From Flavobacterium aciduliphilum (GTDB lineage Bacteria > Bacteroidota > Bacteroidia > Flavobacteriales > Flavobacteriaceae), in assembly GCF_003268855.1 (NCBI RefSeq), contig NZ_QLSZ01000007.1, positions 1-64,000 on the forward strand: a stretch of 64,000 nt of DNA, given 5' to 3'. The position numbers and the translations under genes were made by a program. This document shows positions 45,853 through 54,417 of this stretch, piece after piece; the stretch's first letter is position 1; every line of letters begins with the position of its first letter. The notes beneath the pieces are model-generated. The model was not told the origin of the DNA and searched no databases. It saw only the letters and a list, made by a program, of their open reading frames with translations.

Positions 45853-46359
45853 ATGAAAAATTTTAAAACAATAATTACAATTATTTTATGCGTTTGTTAT
45901 ACTGTAATTAACGCTCAAAGCAAAGAAGAAGATCAAAAAGCTATTGCTATTTTTGAGATAAAAGATGCACGTGATAATGGTTCTGATTTTACTCCTAATG
46001 TCTTAGAAGAAAATGCTTATTTGGTTCTTTATAAATCAAATGATGGAGAAGAAATAATGTTGTCAAACTATTGGGAAAAATCCAAGTCTCAAAGTTTTGG
46101 AAGAATTTATTCTATTACGAAAGAAGGAAAGCCAGATACAGAAACAGAATATAAATATGATTTATATAATTTTCAATGGAGTTACTCTAATAGTTACGAT
46201 GACAAGAAAGGTACTGCTAAAATTAAGTTATTCGTTGTTTATAAACCACAAGGAACCTATTTTGAATTTACGATTCTTCCAGAAAATTTAGACGTGTTAG
46301 TATATAAAGGGACAATGAAGGGAGATTTAAAATTATTAGATGTTAAAATTGATAAGTAA
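45853..46359 (+). CDS. Small secreted protein of unknown function
   Basis: A 168-aa protein with a signal peptide ending VINAQ, then a beta-rich domain with Tyr/Trp-rich strands (YKYDLYNFQWSYSNSY). I do not recognise it. It is the third gene of the promoter A operon, 23 nt after the VWA-like gene, and a terminator follows. Confidence 0.65.
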   Translation: MKNFKTIITIILCVCYTVINAQSKEEDQKAIAIFEIKDARDNGSDFTPNVLEENAYLVLYKSNDGEEIMLSNYWEKSKSQSFGRIYSITKEGKPDTETEYKYDLYNFQWSYSNSYDDKKGTAKIKLFVVYKPQGTYFEFTILPENLDVLVYKGTMKGDLKLLDVKIDK

Positions 46360-46380
46360 GTTGAAGTTTTTTTTTGAGAA

Positions 46381-46410
46381 GGCCGTCTTTTTGACGGTCT
46401 TTTTATTTTT
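46381..46410 (+). terminator. Rho-independent terminator of operon A
   Basis: A 7-bp stem GGCCGTC / GACGGTC (one G-T pair) with a T5 loop, followed by a long T-rich tail. Confidence 0.85.
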
Positions 46411-46455
46411 AAATAATATCCAAAAGATTTTTTTTAAAAGAATTTACTCAGACTA

Positions 46456-46483
46456 GGTTACCTTTTTATAATTTCTGTATTAA
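46456..46483 (+). promoter_or_regulatory. GGTTACC promoter B
   Basis: GGTTACC (46456-46462), 15 nt, TATTAA (46478-46483). It lies 44 nt upstream of the 46528 gene. Confidence 0.75.
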
Positions 46484-46527
46484 TAGTTATAAATAAATTA
46501 TTTAAAATTAAAAAAAACACACCTGTT

Positions 46528-46905
46528 ATGAAAAAAATATTTTTAGGATTACTACTATTATTAAGCACTTCAATGTTCTCACAAGAGACTTTTGTAAAGA
46601 AGTACACCTCAATGATTTCAAAAAAAGATGGAATTTTACAACCATGGGAAAAAACTGATGTTACAGTTGTTTTTAATCCTAGAGGGGTTAAAGATATTGT
46701 TATTTATTACTCTTCAGGAAATACGTTGACTCTACATCAAATTGGTGGTGTCGAAGCTGGCAAAACAAATTCAGGTGAAGGATACCAGATAGTTGAGTGT
46801 ATTGACCAAGATGGTGAAAAATTAGCAATTCAATTATTTGATGATGATACTTGTTTTAGAATACTAATTGCAGAGGGGTATATGATAGAATTTCACAATG
46901 ATTAG
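46528..46905 (+). CDS. Small secreted protein of unknown function
   Basis: A 125-aa protein with a signal peptide ending SMFSQ and a compact beta domain (DVTVVFNPRGVKDIVIYY). The mature part is about 105 aa. No family recognised. It is alone between promoters B and C. Confidence 0.65.
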   Translation: MKKIFLGLLLLLSTSMFSQETFVKKYTSMISKKDGILQPWEKTDVTVVFNPRGVKDIVIYYSSGNTLTLHQIGGVEAGKTNSGEGYQIVECIDQDGEKLAIQLFDDDTCFRILIAEGYMIEFHND

Positions 46906-46982
46906 AAATTAATTCACACAAATATTTTTAGAAGTTTAAATTATTTTTATTTCTTCCCAAAAAAATAAATCAAAAAATCAAG

Positions 46983-47010
46983 GGTTACCTTTTTATAATT
47001 TCACTATTAA
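46983..47010 (+). promoter_or_regulatory. GGTTACC promoter C
   Basis: GGTTACC (46983-46989), 15 nt, TATTAA (47005-47010). It lies 44 nt upstream of the 47055 gene, the same distance as in promoter B. Confidence 0.75.
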
Positions 47011-47054
47011 CTAGTATAAAACAATTAATCATTAACAATTTAAATTTTATTATC

Positions 47055-47393
47055 ATGAAAAAAGCATTTTTCTTTATCGCGTTTTTGTTTGCAGCTGCAA
47101 CATCTTTTGCTCAAACCTCTACTTATGTTTCGGGTTACACCAACAGTAATGGCACTTATGTTGAACCTTACCGCAGAACTACTCCTAATTATACTCGTAA
47201 TGACAATTACAGTACGGTTGGAAATGTTAATCCGTACACAGGGTCTTATGGAACTAAACCTGCGGATACTTATGTACCAAGTACTACTTATTCTTACAGC
47301 ACTCCAACGTATTCAACACCAGTTTATACTGGACCACGTGGCGGTACATATTATGTAAATAGTAATGGAAACAAAACGTATATTAGTAGATAA
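47055..47393 (+). CDS. Secreted Tyr/Thr/Ser-rich protein with PBCV basic adaptor-like motif
   Basis: A 112-aa protein with a signal peptide ending TSFAQ, then a low-complexity Tyr/Thr/Ser/Pro stretch. The last 20 residues (starting GPRGGTYYVNSNG and ending with KTYISR) match the short motif I know as the PBCV-specific basic adaptor domain. The role of that motif in bacteria is unknown; a link to surface polymers is a guess. A long hairpin follows. Confidence 0.6.
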   Translation: MKKAFFFIAFLFAAATSFAQTSTYVSGYTNSNGTYVEPYRRTTPNYTRNDNYSTVGNVNPYTGSYGTKPADTYVPSTTYSYSTPTYSTPVYTGPRGGTYYVNSNGNKTYISR

Positions 47394-47404
47394 ATCAATA
47401 TTAA

Positions 47405-47442
47405 ACAAATCAATCTCTTTATCACTAAAGAGATTGATTTGT
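47405..47442 (+). terminator. Long hairpin between regulon gene and sigma operon
   Basis: A 17-bp perfect inverted repeat with a 4-nt loop (TCAC). It lacks a clear T-tract, so some transcription from promoter C may pass into the sigma operon. Confidence 0.65.
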
Positions 47443-47517
47443 TCTATCATTTCTAAAGTGACAAAAAAATGTTAAATTGCTGCCTTTAAGATTTTATATA
47501 CAAATATAGAGGTTACC

Positions 47518-48138
47518 ATGGCAGACAAAAACATTTTTTCAAATCTTACTGACCAGGAGTTGTTAGTTAAAATAAAACAGAATTCCGATTATTTAGGTAT
47601 CGTTTATAAACGATGTAAAACTAATTGTCTGGGGTTTATGAGGAAAATGACAAGCGGAAAAATCAGTGATTATGAACTGGAAGATGTTTTTCAAGATGCC
47701 AATATTATACTTTATGAAAAAATAGTAAAAGGTGATTTTGTTCTAACCGCTTCTTTTCAAACCTATTTGAATTCTGTTTGCCGTTTCCAATTATTAAATA
47801 CTCTTGAAAAAAGTAAATTGACCACTGACTATGAAGATAATTCCGAGGATGACGATGATGAAAACCCTAATGGTTATAATTCTTCTATAACGGATAGTTT
47901 GGATGCTGTAGATCACTCCAACGAACCACAATTTTTGGCAATAGAAACTGCTTTAGAAAAGATGAAAGCTGCTGGAGGTCATTGTTATGAATTGCTTACT
48001 TTGTTTTGGTATCACAAAAAATCAATGAATGAATTGACTACTGAATTTGGATATACCAATTCAGATACTACTAAAAATCAAAAGGCAAAATGCCAAAAAC
48101 GATTGGAAAAAATTGCTTATAACGAATTGAATCAATAA
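47518..48138 (+). CDS. ECF-like sigma factor (proposed regulon master)
   Basis: A 206-aa sigma-70 family protein. Region 2 is seen at about 20-105 (YKRCKTNCLGFMRKM, then YELEDVFQDANIILYEKI and TYLNSVCRFQLLNTLEK). A variable acidic linker lies at about 105-140. Region 4 is near the end (CYELLTLFWYHKKSMNEL, then FGYTNSDTTKNQKAKC). It is first in an operon with a one-TM protein and a caspase-like protease. It lies in the middle of the genes with GGTTACC promoters and is the best candidate to read them. A bare GGTTACC also abuts its start codon. Confidence 0.85.
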   Translation: MADKNIFSNLTDQELLVKIKQNSDYLGIVYKRCKTNCLGFMRKMTSGKISDYELEDVFQDANIILYEKIVKGDFVLTASFQTYLNSVCRFQLLNTLEKSKLTTDYEDNSEDDDDENPNGYNSSITDSLDAVDHSNEPQFLAIETALEKMKAAGGHCYELLTLFWYHKKSMNELTTEFGYTNSDTTKNQKAKCQKRLEKIAYNELNQ

Positions 48139-48140
48139 AA

Positions 48141-49343
48141 ATGAAATTAGCTATCGACATAGTACAAAGTTTGTTGTTGCCAAAATTGGAGAAAGATGCC
48201 ATTTTTGATATCAACCAAGCTAATATAGCTTTTTGGGAAACGTTTACTACTGCCTTTCTTGATTTTGAAAAGGATGCTAAACCAGTATATGCTGCTATTT
48301 ATAGTTTGGGATTGAAAGATGCCGAGAAAATCATTTCTAAATTAGATACTGTTTACATTTCTTTTATAAAAGAGTTGGCTGAAAATCATGTTTTAGGAAT
48401 TAGTTCTGAAGCTATTGATTATTTGATTACGTCCAAAAACAGCACTTTTGAAAAAGAGGTGCGCTTCTTTACTGATTTACAAAATGCCATTAAGAAAGTG
48501 GAGCGTAAACGCATTAAAACGGAACTTCCTAATGCTTTTGATAAACTAAGTTTTCAGCTTTCTGATGATGCTATTGCCTTAGCTATTACCAAAAAAGAAC
48601 GTGAAGCTCTCAAAGAAAAAATGAATGCTTGGGATGAGCAATTAGTTATTTCGGAAGAAGCTCCTGTTTATTCTGTTTCTACTAAAAAAGAACCTAAAGT
48701 TTTCTCTTTATCTTGGATAAAATATGCTGCTGCAGCATGTATTGTTTTGACAGCTGGAATTATGTATTTTAAATTTAATACTGATAACAATGTTGTTCAA
48801 CCTGGTGATACTAATGTGGTAACTGCTCCGGTTAAAAAAGAAACTATAACTCCTGAAATTCCTTCTGAAGCACTGGCTGAGGTTACTACGGTTACTAAAA
48901 CGGCTACTGTAGTTAAAAGTGGATTAGGATTTGCTCCAACTTCGTCTAAAATTAAAATTGTTGAAAATAATCAAGCAGCCCGAAAGATTTCAATTGAAAA
49001 AGCCATAGAAAAATATCGCCAAATGCTTGAACAAGAGTTTCCAGAAAATAAATTGGGTTATGGTTCAAGAGCCAAAGCCATACAAGATACTATAACTTCG
49101 CTACAAAAAGAACTGGTGCTGCTAAATGAAAAAGAAAAACAATATATTTTTGATGGTAAAGCATTGGTTTTATATGTCTCGGTTACTGCTAAAGAAAATG
49201 CTATAGTACTTTATGATGAAACTTATTATTTTAAAAGAGATGCCGACTTTTTTAAGTTGACCGTTGCTAAGCAACCTCAACTTTATAAAAAAATAACTGA
49301 TTTAGATCTTTTAGAAGTATTGAATAATTTGTGTGATGAATAA
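48141..49343 (+). CDS. One-TM putative anti-sigma factor
   Basis: A 400-aa protein, 2 nt after the sigma gene. The N-terminal 190 residues are helical and cytoplasmic. One TM helix covers about 191-210 (IKYAAAACIVLTAGIMYF). The periplasmic part (about 212-400) starts with a Thr/Val-rich linker, followed by a helical segment (ISIEKAIEKYRQMLEQ) and a C-terminal beta portion. Operon position and topology suggest an anti-sigma, but I see no known anti-sigma zinc motif. It overlaps the protease gene. Confidence 0.65.
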   Translation: MKLAIDIVQSLLLPKLEKDAIFDINQANIAFWETFTTAFLDFEKDAKPVYAAIYSLGLKDAEKIISKLDTVYISFIKELAENHVLGISSEAIDYLITSKNSTFEKEVRFFTDLQNAIKKVERKRIKTELPNAFDKLSFQLSDDAIALAITKKEREALKEKMNAWDEQLVISEEAPVYSVSTKKEPKVFSLSWIKYAAAACIVLTAGIMYFKFNTDNNVVQPGDTNVVTAPVKKETITPEIPSEALAEVTTVTKTATVVKSGLGFAPTSSKIKIVENNQAARKISIEKAIEKYRQMLEQEFPENKLGYGSRAKAIQDTITSLQKELVLLNEKEKQYIFDGKALVLYVSVTAKENAIVLYDETYYFKRDADFFKLTVAKQPQLYKKITDLDLLEVLNNLCDE

Positions 49344-52300
49344 CATGAAGAAATTACTAATTATCTATTTATTTATTTTATCTATTTTTTCCTATTCTCA
49401 AGAAAAGAGATTAGCTCTAGTTATTGGTAACTCTAACTATGAAAAAGGAGAGTTGAAAAACCCCGTAAATGACGCAAAATTAATTGCAAAAACTTTGGAT
49501 TCATTGGGCTTTGAAGTGATTGCAAAGTACAATCTTTCCACAAAAAGAGAACTTTTGGATGTAATTCGTGATTTTGGGGTTAAACGAGAAAGTTATGATG
49601 TTGGGTTTATCTATTATGCGGGTCATGGAGTACAAGTAAAAGATGAAAATTTTTTATTACCAACAAAGGAAATTTATAACTCTGAATTGGATGTTCAAGA
49701 TTTTGGAGTAAGCGTTCAAAGTATATTGAGATATTTGGAAAGTAAAACAGACCAAGTTAATATTCTAATACTAGATGCTTGTAGAGATAATCCATATGAA
49801 TCAAATTGGAATAAAACTAGATCATTAAAAGGTAGTGGACTTGCTAAAATACCCCCACCAACAGGTTCACTTATTGCTTTTTCTACTGATGTCGGTCAAA
49901 CTGCTGCTGATGGAAAAAATGAAAACAGTATATATACAGAAAGTTTAGCAAAAAATATGCTGATAGAAAATATAAGTATAGATCAAGTTTTTAGAAATGT
50001 TAGAAGCGAAGTATTAGCTAAAACCAAAGGAACACAAAGACCCGTGGAAGCTACACAACTTACAGGTAATAGCTTTTATTTGGTACAAAGTAATTATGAA
50101 ATTCAATTTAAGAAGGCAAAGGAACTAATTGAAAAAAAAGAATATTTAGAAGCTTTAAATATAAGTAACACAATATTGCAGATTGATCCTAAAAATATTA
50201 AAGCACTTTTATTAAGAGCAAATATATATCAAGGAGATTTAAATCAATTTGAAAAAGCATTATTGGATTACGAAAAAGCTATAGAAATTCAACCGAAAAA
50301 TGCTAATACTTTTTTCTGTAGGTCTGAATTATTTGAAAATTTAAAACAATATGACAAAGCTCTATTAGATTATAACAAAGCTATTGAATTAGCACCTGAT
50401 AATTCAATTTACTATAATTCAAGGGGTAAATTATATGAAAATTTGTTAAAACAATACAACAACGCCTTATTTGATTATAATAAAGCTATTGTTTTAGAAC
50501 CAAATAATCCGTCTTGGTATTTTTCAAGGGCATATTTGTATCAATTTAGTTTAGAATTATATGAGAATGCATTAACTGATTATTTAAAAGTATTAGAATT
50601 AAATCCTAGATCTTCTGGAGCCACAAATAATATTGGCCTTATTTATAAGGATTATTTTAAAAATAATGAAAAAGCTCTTGAATTTTATAATAAGAACATT
50701 GAATTAGCACCCACAGACCCTCTAGGATATTCAAATAGAGGTGATTTGTATCACTTTAATTTTAAAGATAATACAAAGGCACTAGCAGATTATAATAAAG
50801 CCATTGAATTGTCTTCAGACGATGCAAACTATTATAATAGTAGAGGTCAATTGTTTCAGGAATTAAAACAATATGACCAATCACTTGCAGATTATTCTAA
50901 AGCTATTGAATTAAATCCAAAAGAATCTAATTGGTTATTTAATCGTGCATTATTATATGAAGAAATGGAACAATATGATAAGTCATTATCGGATTATTTA
51001 AAAATAATCGAAATTGACCCAAAGCAAACAAATGCTTTCAACAATGTTGCTTTGATATATAAAGATTATTTAAAAGATTATAAAACGGCACTCGAATTTT
51101 TAAGTAAGAAAATAGAATCAAACCCAAAAGACCCTATGGGATATAGAAATCGTGGGTTTTTATATCAAAATCAACTTAAGAACAACGAGAAAGCACTTAT
51201 CGATTATAATAAAGCAATTGAAATAGCTCCAAATGAAGCAAATAATTATTTTTATAGAGGTCAATTTTATGAAAATGAATTAAAACAATATGACAAAGCT
51301 TTACTTGATTACAATAAATCTATAGAATTAGAGCCAAAAGAAACGGAGTGGTTATTTGCTCGTGCTTTTTTATTTCAATATAGCCTAAAAAGATATGATC
51401 AGGCGCTGTCCGATTATCTTAAAGTAATTGATATAGAGCCCACAATTTCTAATACTTATTATAATGTCGCAAATTTATATAAAGATTATAAAAAAGACTA
51501 TGAAAAAGCGCTTGAGTTTTATACAAAGCAAATTGAATTAACACCCTCAAATCCTATAGGATATTCAGGTAGGGGCGATTTGTATCGCTTTAATATTAAA
51601 GATTATACTAAAGCCGTAGAAGATTATGACAAAGCCATTGAATTAGCTCAAGATAATGCTAGTTTTTATTATGATAGAGGTCAATTGTTTGAGGAAGCAA
51701 AAAAATATGACCAAGCACTAGCCGATTATTCTCAAGCAATTGAATTAGAACCAAAAGAATCAAGTTGGTTATTTGCAAGAGCATTTTTGTATAATAAATT
51801 AAAACAATATGATAGGGCTTTATCAGATTATTTAAAAGTTATAGAAATTAACCCTAGAGATAAAGATGTGTACTATAATATTTCATTAATTTATCTAGAT
51901 TACTTAAAAAATAATGAACAAGCCCTTAAATATTTAAATAAAGATATTGAGTTAAATCCAAAAAGTTCTTTTGGTTATATAAATAGAGGTGATTTTTACA
52001 GATCGTATCAAATTGATTATGAAAAATCAATGTTAGATTTTAATAAGGCAATAGAATTAGAGAATAATAATGCTGAAATTTATTTTTACAGAGGTGTATT
52101 GAATACATTTAATTTAGATAATGTAGAAAAAGGATTGTCTGATTTTAATAAGGCAATAGAATTAGATCCAAAAAATGCCAGCTATTATAACAGAAGAGGT
52201 ATACTATATAGAGTAAAACTAAAAGATTTTAATAAAGCGCTTGATGATTATAACTATGCAATAAAATTAGAACCAAATTTTAATGAAGCTTATACAAATA

Positions 52301-52803
52301 GAGCGATACTTTATCTTTTTAATTTAAATGATGTTGACCATGCTTTAATAGATTATAATAAAGCCATTGAACTTAATCCTGAAGATATTGAAGGCTATAT
52401 TTATAGAATAAATTATTATATCAAAATTAAAAACTATGAAAAAGCACTTGAAGAAGCTGATTATGTGATAAAAAAAGACAATAAAAAGCCCCAACCATTT
52501 TATAAAAAGTCTTTAATATATGACAACCAAAATAAATTTTTACAAGCCATTATTGAAGTTTCTATTGCCATTCAGAAATATATAGAAAATCCTAATCCAG
52601 ATAATGATATTCTTGATTTTGAAGAAATAAATCTTTTAGATTTAGTAGATTTATATTTATATAGAGCTAGTTTATGTAAAAAAATTAATGATTTAGACTC
52701 AATGTGTGTGGACCTTAAAAATGCACTTGAGTCTATAAAAGATAATCCTACTAAAAAGAAAGAAATAGAATTTTTGATTAAAGAAAATTGTAAGCAAAAA
52801 TAA
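49336..52803 (+). CDS. Exported caspase-family protease with TPR array
   Basis: About 1155 aa; ATG 49336 chosen, and ATG 49345 (MKKLLIIYLF) is equally good. A signal peptide ends SYSQ. The caspase (C14) domain lies at about 24-245, with the catalytic dyad H97 (YYAGHGVQ) and C149 (LDACRDNP). About 20 TPRs follow (YDKALLDYNKAIELAP type). Four blocks of four TPRs repeat at exactly 417 nt. The protein should act in the periplasm or at the surface. As third gene of the sigma operon it may cleave or sense for the anti-sigma. Confidence 0.85.
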   Translation: MNNMKKLLIIYLFILSIFSYSQEKRLALVIGNSNYEKGELKNPVNDAKLIAKTLDSLGFEVIAKYNLSTKRELLDVIRDFGVKRESYDVGFIYYAGHGVQVKDENFLLPTKEIYNSELDVQDFGVSVQSILRYLESKTDQVNILILDACRDNPYESNWNKTRSLKGSGLAKIPPPTGSLIAFSTDVGQTAADGKNENSIYTESLAKNMLIENISIDQVFRNVRSEVLAKTKGTQRPVEATQLTGNSFYLVQSNYEIQFKKAKELIEKKEYLEALNISNTILQIDPKNIKALLLRANIYQGDLNQFEKALLDYEKAIEIQPKNANTFFCRSELFENLKQYDKALLDYNKAIELAPDNSIYYNSRGKLYENLLKQYNNALFDYNKAIVLEPNNPSWYFSRAYLYQFSLELYENALTDYLKVLELNPRSSGATNNIGLIYKDYFKNNEKALEFYNKNIELAPTDPLGYSNRGDLYHFNFKDNTKALADYNKAIELSSDDANYYNSRGQLFQELKQYDQSLADYSKAIELNPKESNWLFNRALLYEEMEQYDKSLSDYLKIIEIDPKQTNAFNNVALIYKDYLKDYKTALEFLSKKIESNPKDPMGYRNRGFLYQNQLKNNEKALIDYNKAIEIAPNEANNYFYRGQFYENELKQYDKALLDYNKSIELEPKETEWLFARAFLFQYSLKRYDQALSDYLKVIDIEPTISNTYYNVANLYKDYKKDYEKALEFYTKQIELTPSNPIGYSGRGDLYRFNIKDYTKAVEDYDKAIELAQDNASFYYDRGQLFEEAKKYDQALADYSQAIELEPKESSWLFARAFLYNKLKQYDRALSDYLKVIEINPRDKDVYYNISLIYLDYLKNNEQALKYLNKDIELNPKSSFGYINRGDFYRSYQIDYEKSMLDFNKAIELENNNAEIYFYRGVLNTFNLDNVEKGLSDFNKAIELDPKNASYYNRRGILYRVKLKDFNKALDDYNYAIKLEPNFNEAYTNRAILYLFNLNDVDHALIDYNKAIELNPEDIEGYIYRINYYIKIKNYEKALEEADYVIKKDNKKPQPFYKKSLIYDNQNKFLQAIIEVSIAIQKYIENPNPDNDILDFEEINLLDLVDLYLYRASLCKKINDLDSMCVDLKNALESIKDNPTKKKEIEFLIKENCKQK
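50515..52182 (+). repeat. 417-nt higher-order TPR repeat
   Basis: Tryptophan codons that open each block are at 50515, 50932, 51349 and 51766, exactly 417 nt (139 codons, four TPRs) apart. Each block carries the same order of marks: a W-x-F-x-RA opening, LIYKDY-like, GY-x-x-RG, and RGQ-like. The fourth block is the most diverged. Confidence 0.85.
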
Positions 52804-52815
52804 TGGCTTTAAATA

Positions 52816-54348
52816 CTAATTGTAATAAATTATTTCCAAAAGTTGGTTTTCTGATAAAACAATAACAAATTTGTTTTTTGAATAATTCAAGTATAACAAA
52901 TTATTTATTTTGTAAATAGATGTAGGCTTTCCAAATTTTGTAAAAATTGCATCTTTATCTAAATTTTCGCTGAGTCCATTAATTTTACTAAGGTTTGCTT
53001 TTGAAACTTCAATAAAATATTTTGATTTATTATATTCATAAACTTCATAATTAGTAGTTTTATTAATTTTAATATTAATTCCATCACCAGATGATATGGT
53101 TTTATCTACTTTGTTTAAATGTGTAAATTTCAATTCATTTATTAAATTAGAGAATTCATTTTTTACATTTAAATTTTGTAATGAATCTGATGATGTAGTA
53201 TTATGAAATACTTCTTTATTGTATTTTGATATAATACTAGATTTTTTGATTTTTTCATTCTCATCAATCTTTGGTACTAAACCTAAATAAAATGACAATA
53301 AATTAATGTCATTTTCGTCAGTAATACTTAGTTTTAATTGTTCTAGTCTTTTGCCAAAATCTAAATCTAGGTTCGTTTTAGTAATTTTATTGTTTATCAA
53401 TTCACTTATTAATAAATTCACTTTAGGCTTCATAAAATTTTTATCTAAAACAGATGAACGATTAAATGCATCATCAGCCAAATTCAGATGATATATTATC
53501 GTATCTTTTATTTTTGATTCAGACAACCCATCAAATCGACGATAAATATCTTTAGTTGTGGCTCTAGTGTTTTCTTCAAAAAGTATAGGAAATGAATATT
53601 TAGATAAATTATCGTCAAAATCAATTGCTTGTTTTAAATAAATAGCACCTAGATTATTATAAATTTCCCGACTTGTGAATTTCTTTGAGAGTATATGCTC
53701 ATAACATTTTAAAGCATTTTTATAATCTTCAGTAGCGACCATTAAATTCCCCATTTTAAAAACAATACTTAGTTTGTCTAATTCTTCTAAGTTATTTTTA
53801 ACAATATTTTCTCTATCCGTTAAACTTGGATATCCTTCAATTGTTTCGGGAAGATTGTAATTTTTGTATAATAATTTTAGAACATTTTCTGCAATTGTTA
53901 AAGAATTATATCCAGAGATTTGTGAAAAAAAACCACCAAATAAATCTGCTTGTGTTTCCTCTATTTTTCTATTATTTATCGATTTTACATCTTTGTTTAA
54001 TTGGTTTTTTAGTTCCGATGTATATGTAAATCCGATATTTTTCATCCAAGTATGATTTAAATAATGATGTGCAAGTTCATGCGATAATACATATGCTAGT
54101 GCATCTTGACTATCGTCAAAACTACAAAGTAAATTGAGAGCTTTTTTTTCTAAAAAGACACTGCCATTATATGTATATGCAATTTTATCCACAGAATTAA
54201 TGAAATTTAATTTTGGAGGACTTGGAAAATTATTTCCGACAGAATTAGTAATATTATTAAAAACTTTTTGTGCTAATACTTCATTTTTAGTCTGTCCATA
54301 AGATATACCAATGAAAAAACAGAGTAATATTGATGTTTTAAACTGCAT
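52816..54348 (-). CDS. Secreted M48-like metallopeptidase
   Basis: A 510-aa protein with a signal peptide ending SYGQ. The zinc site is H90-E91-x-x-H94 in LSHELAHHYLNH, with a third-ligand region ETQADLFGGF at 131-140, as in M48 (BepA/LoiP) proteases. The middle is helical with one likely TPR (EDYKNALKCYEHILSK). The last 60 residues (IFTKFGKPTSIYKINNLLYLNY) look like a SmpA/BamE-type fold. It converges on the caspase gene with a 12-nt gap, and may act in outer-membrane quality control. Confidence 0.75.
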   Translation of the reverse strand: MQFKTSILLCFFIGISYGQTKNEVLAQKVFNNITNSVGNNFPSPPKLNFINSVDKIAYTYNGSVFLEKKALNLLCSFDDSQDALAYVLSHELAHHYLNHTWMKNIGFTYTSELKNQLNKDVKSINNRKIEETQADLFGGFFSQISGYNSLTIAENVLKLLYKNYNLPETIEGYPSLTDRENIVKNNLEELDKLSIVFKMGNLMVATEDYKNALKCYEHILSKKFTSREIYNNLGAIYLKQAIDFDDNLSKYSFPILFEENTRATTKDIYRRFDGLSESKIKDTIIYHLNLADDAFNRSSVLDKNFMKPKVNLLISELINNKITKTNLDLDFGKRLEQLKLSITDENDINLLSFYLGLVPKIDENEKIKKSSIISKYNKEVFHNTTSSDSLQNLNVKNEFSNLINELKFTHLNKVDKTISSGDGINIKINKTTNYEVYEYNKSKYFIEVSKANLSKINGLSENLDKDAIFTKFGKPTSIYKINNLLYLNYSKNKFVIVLSENQLLEIIYYN

Positions 54349-54417
54349 AATATATTTGTATTATTAAACTATTAATGGTATTGTGTAGGATATTTATATT
54401 TAGAGTTCGGTATAAAT

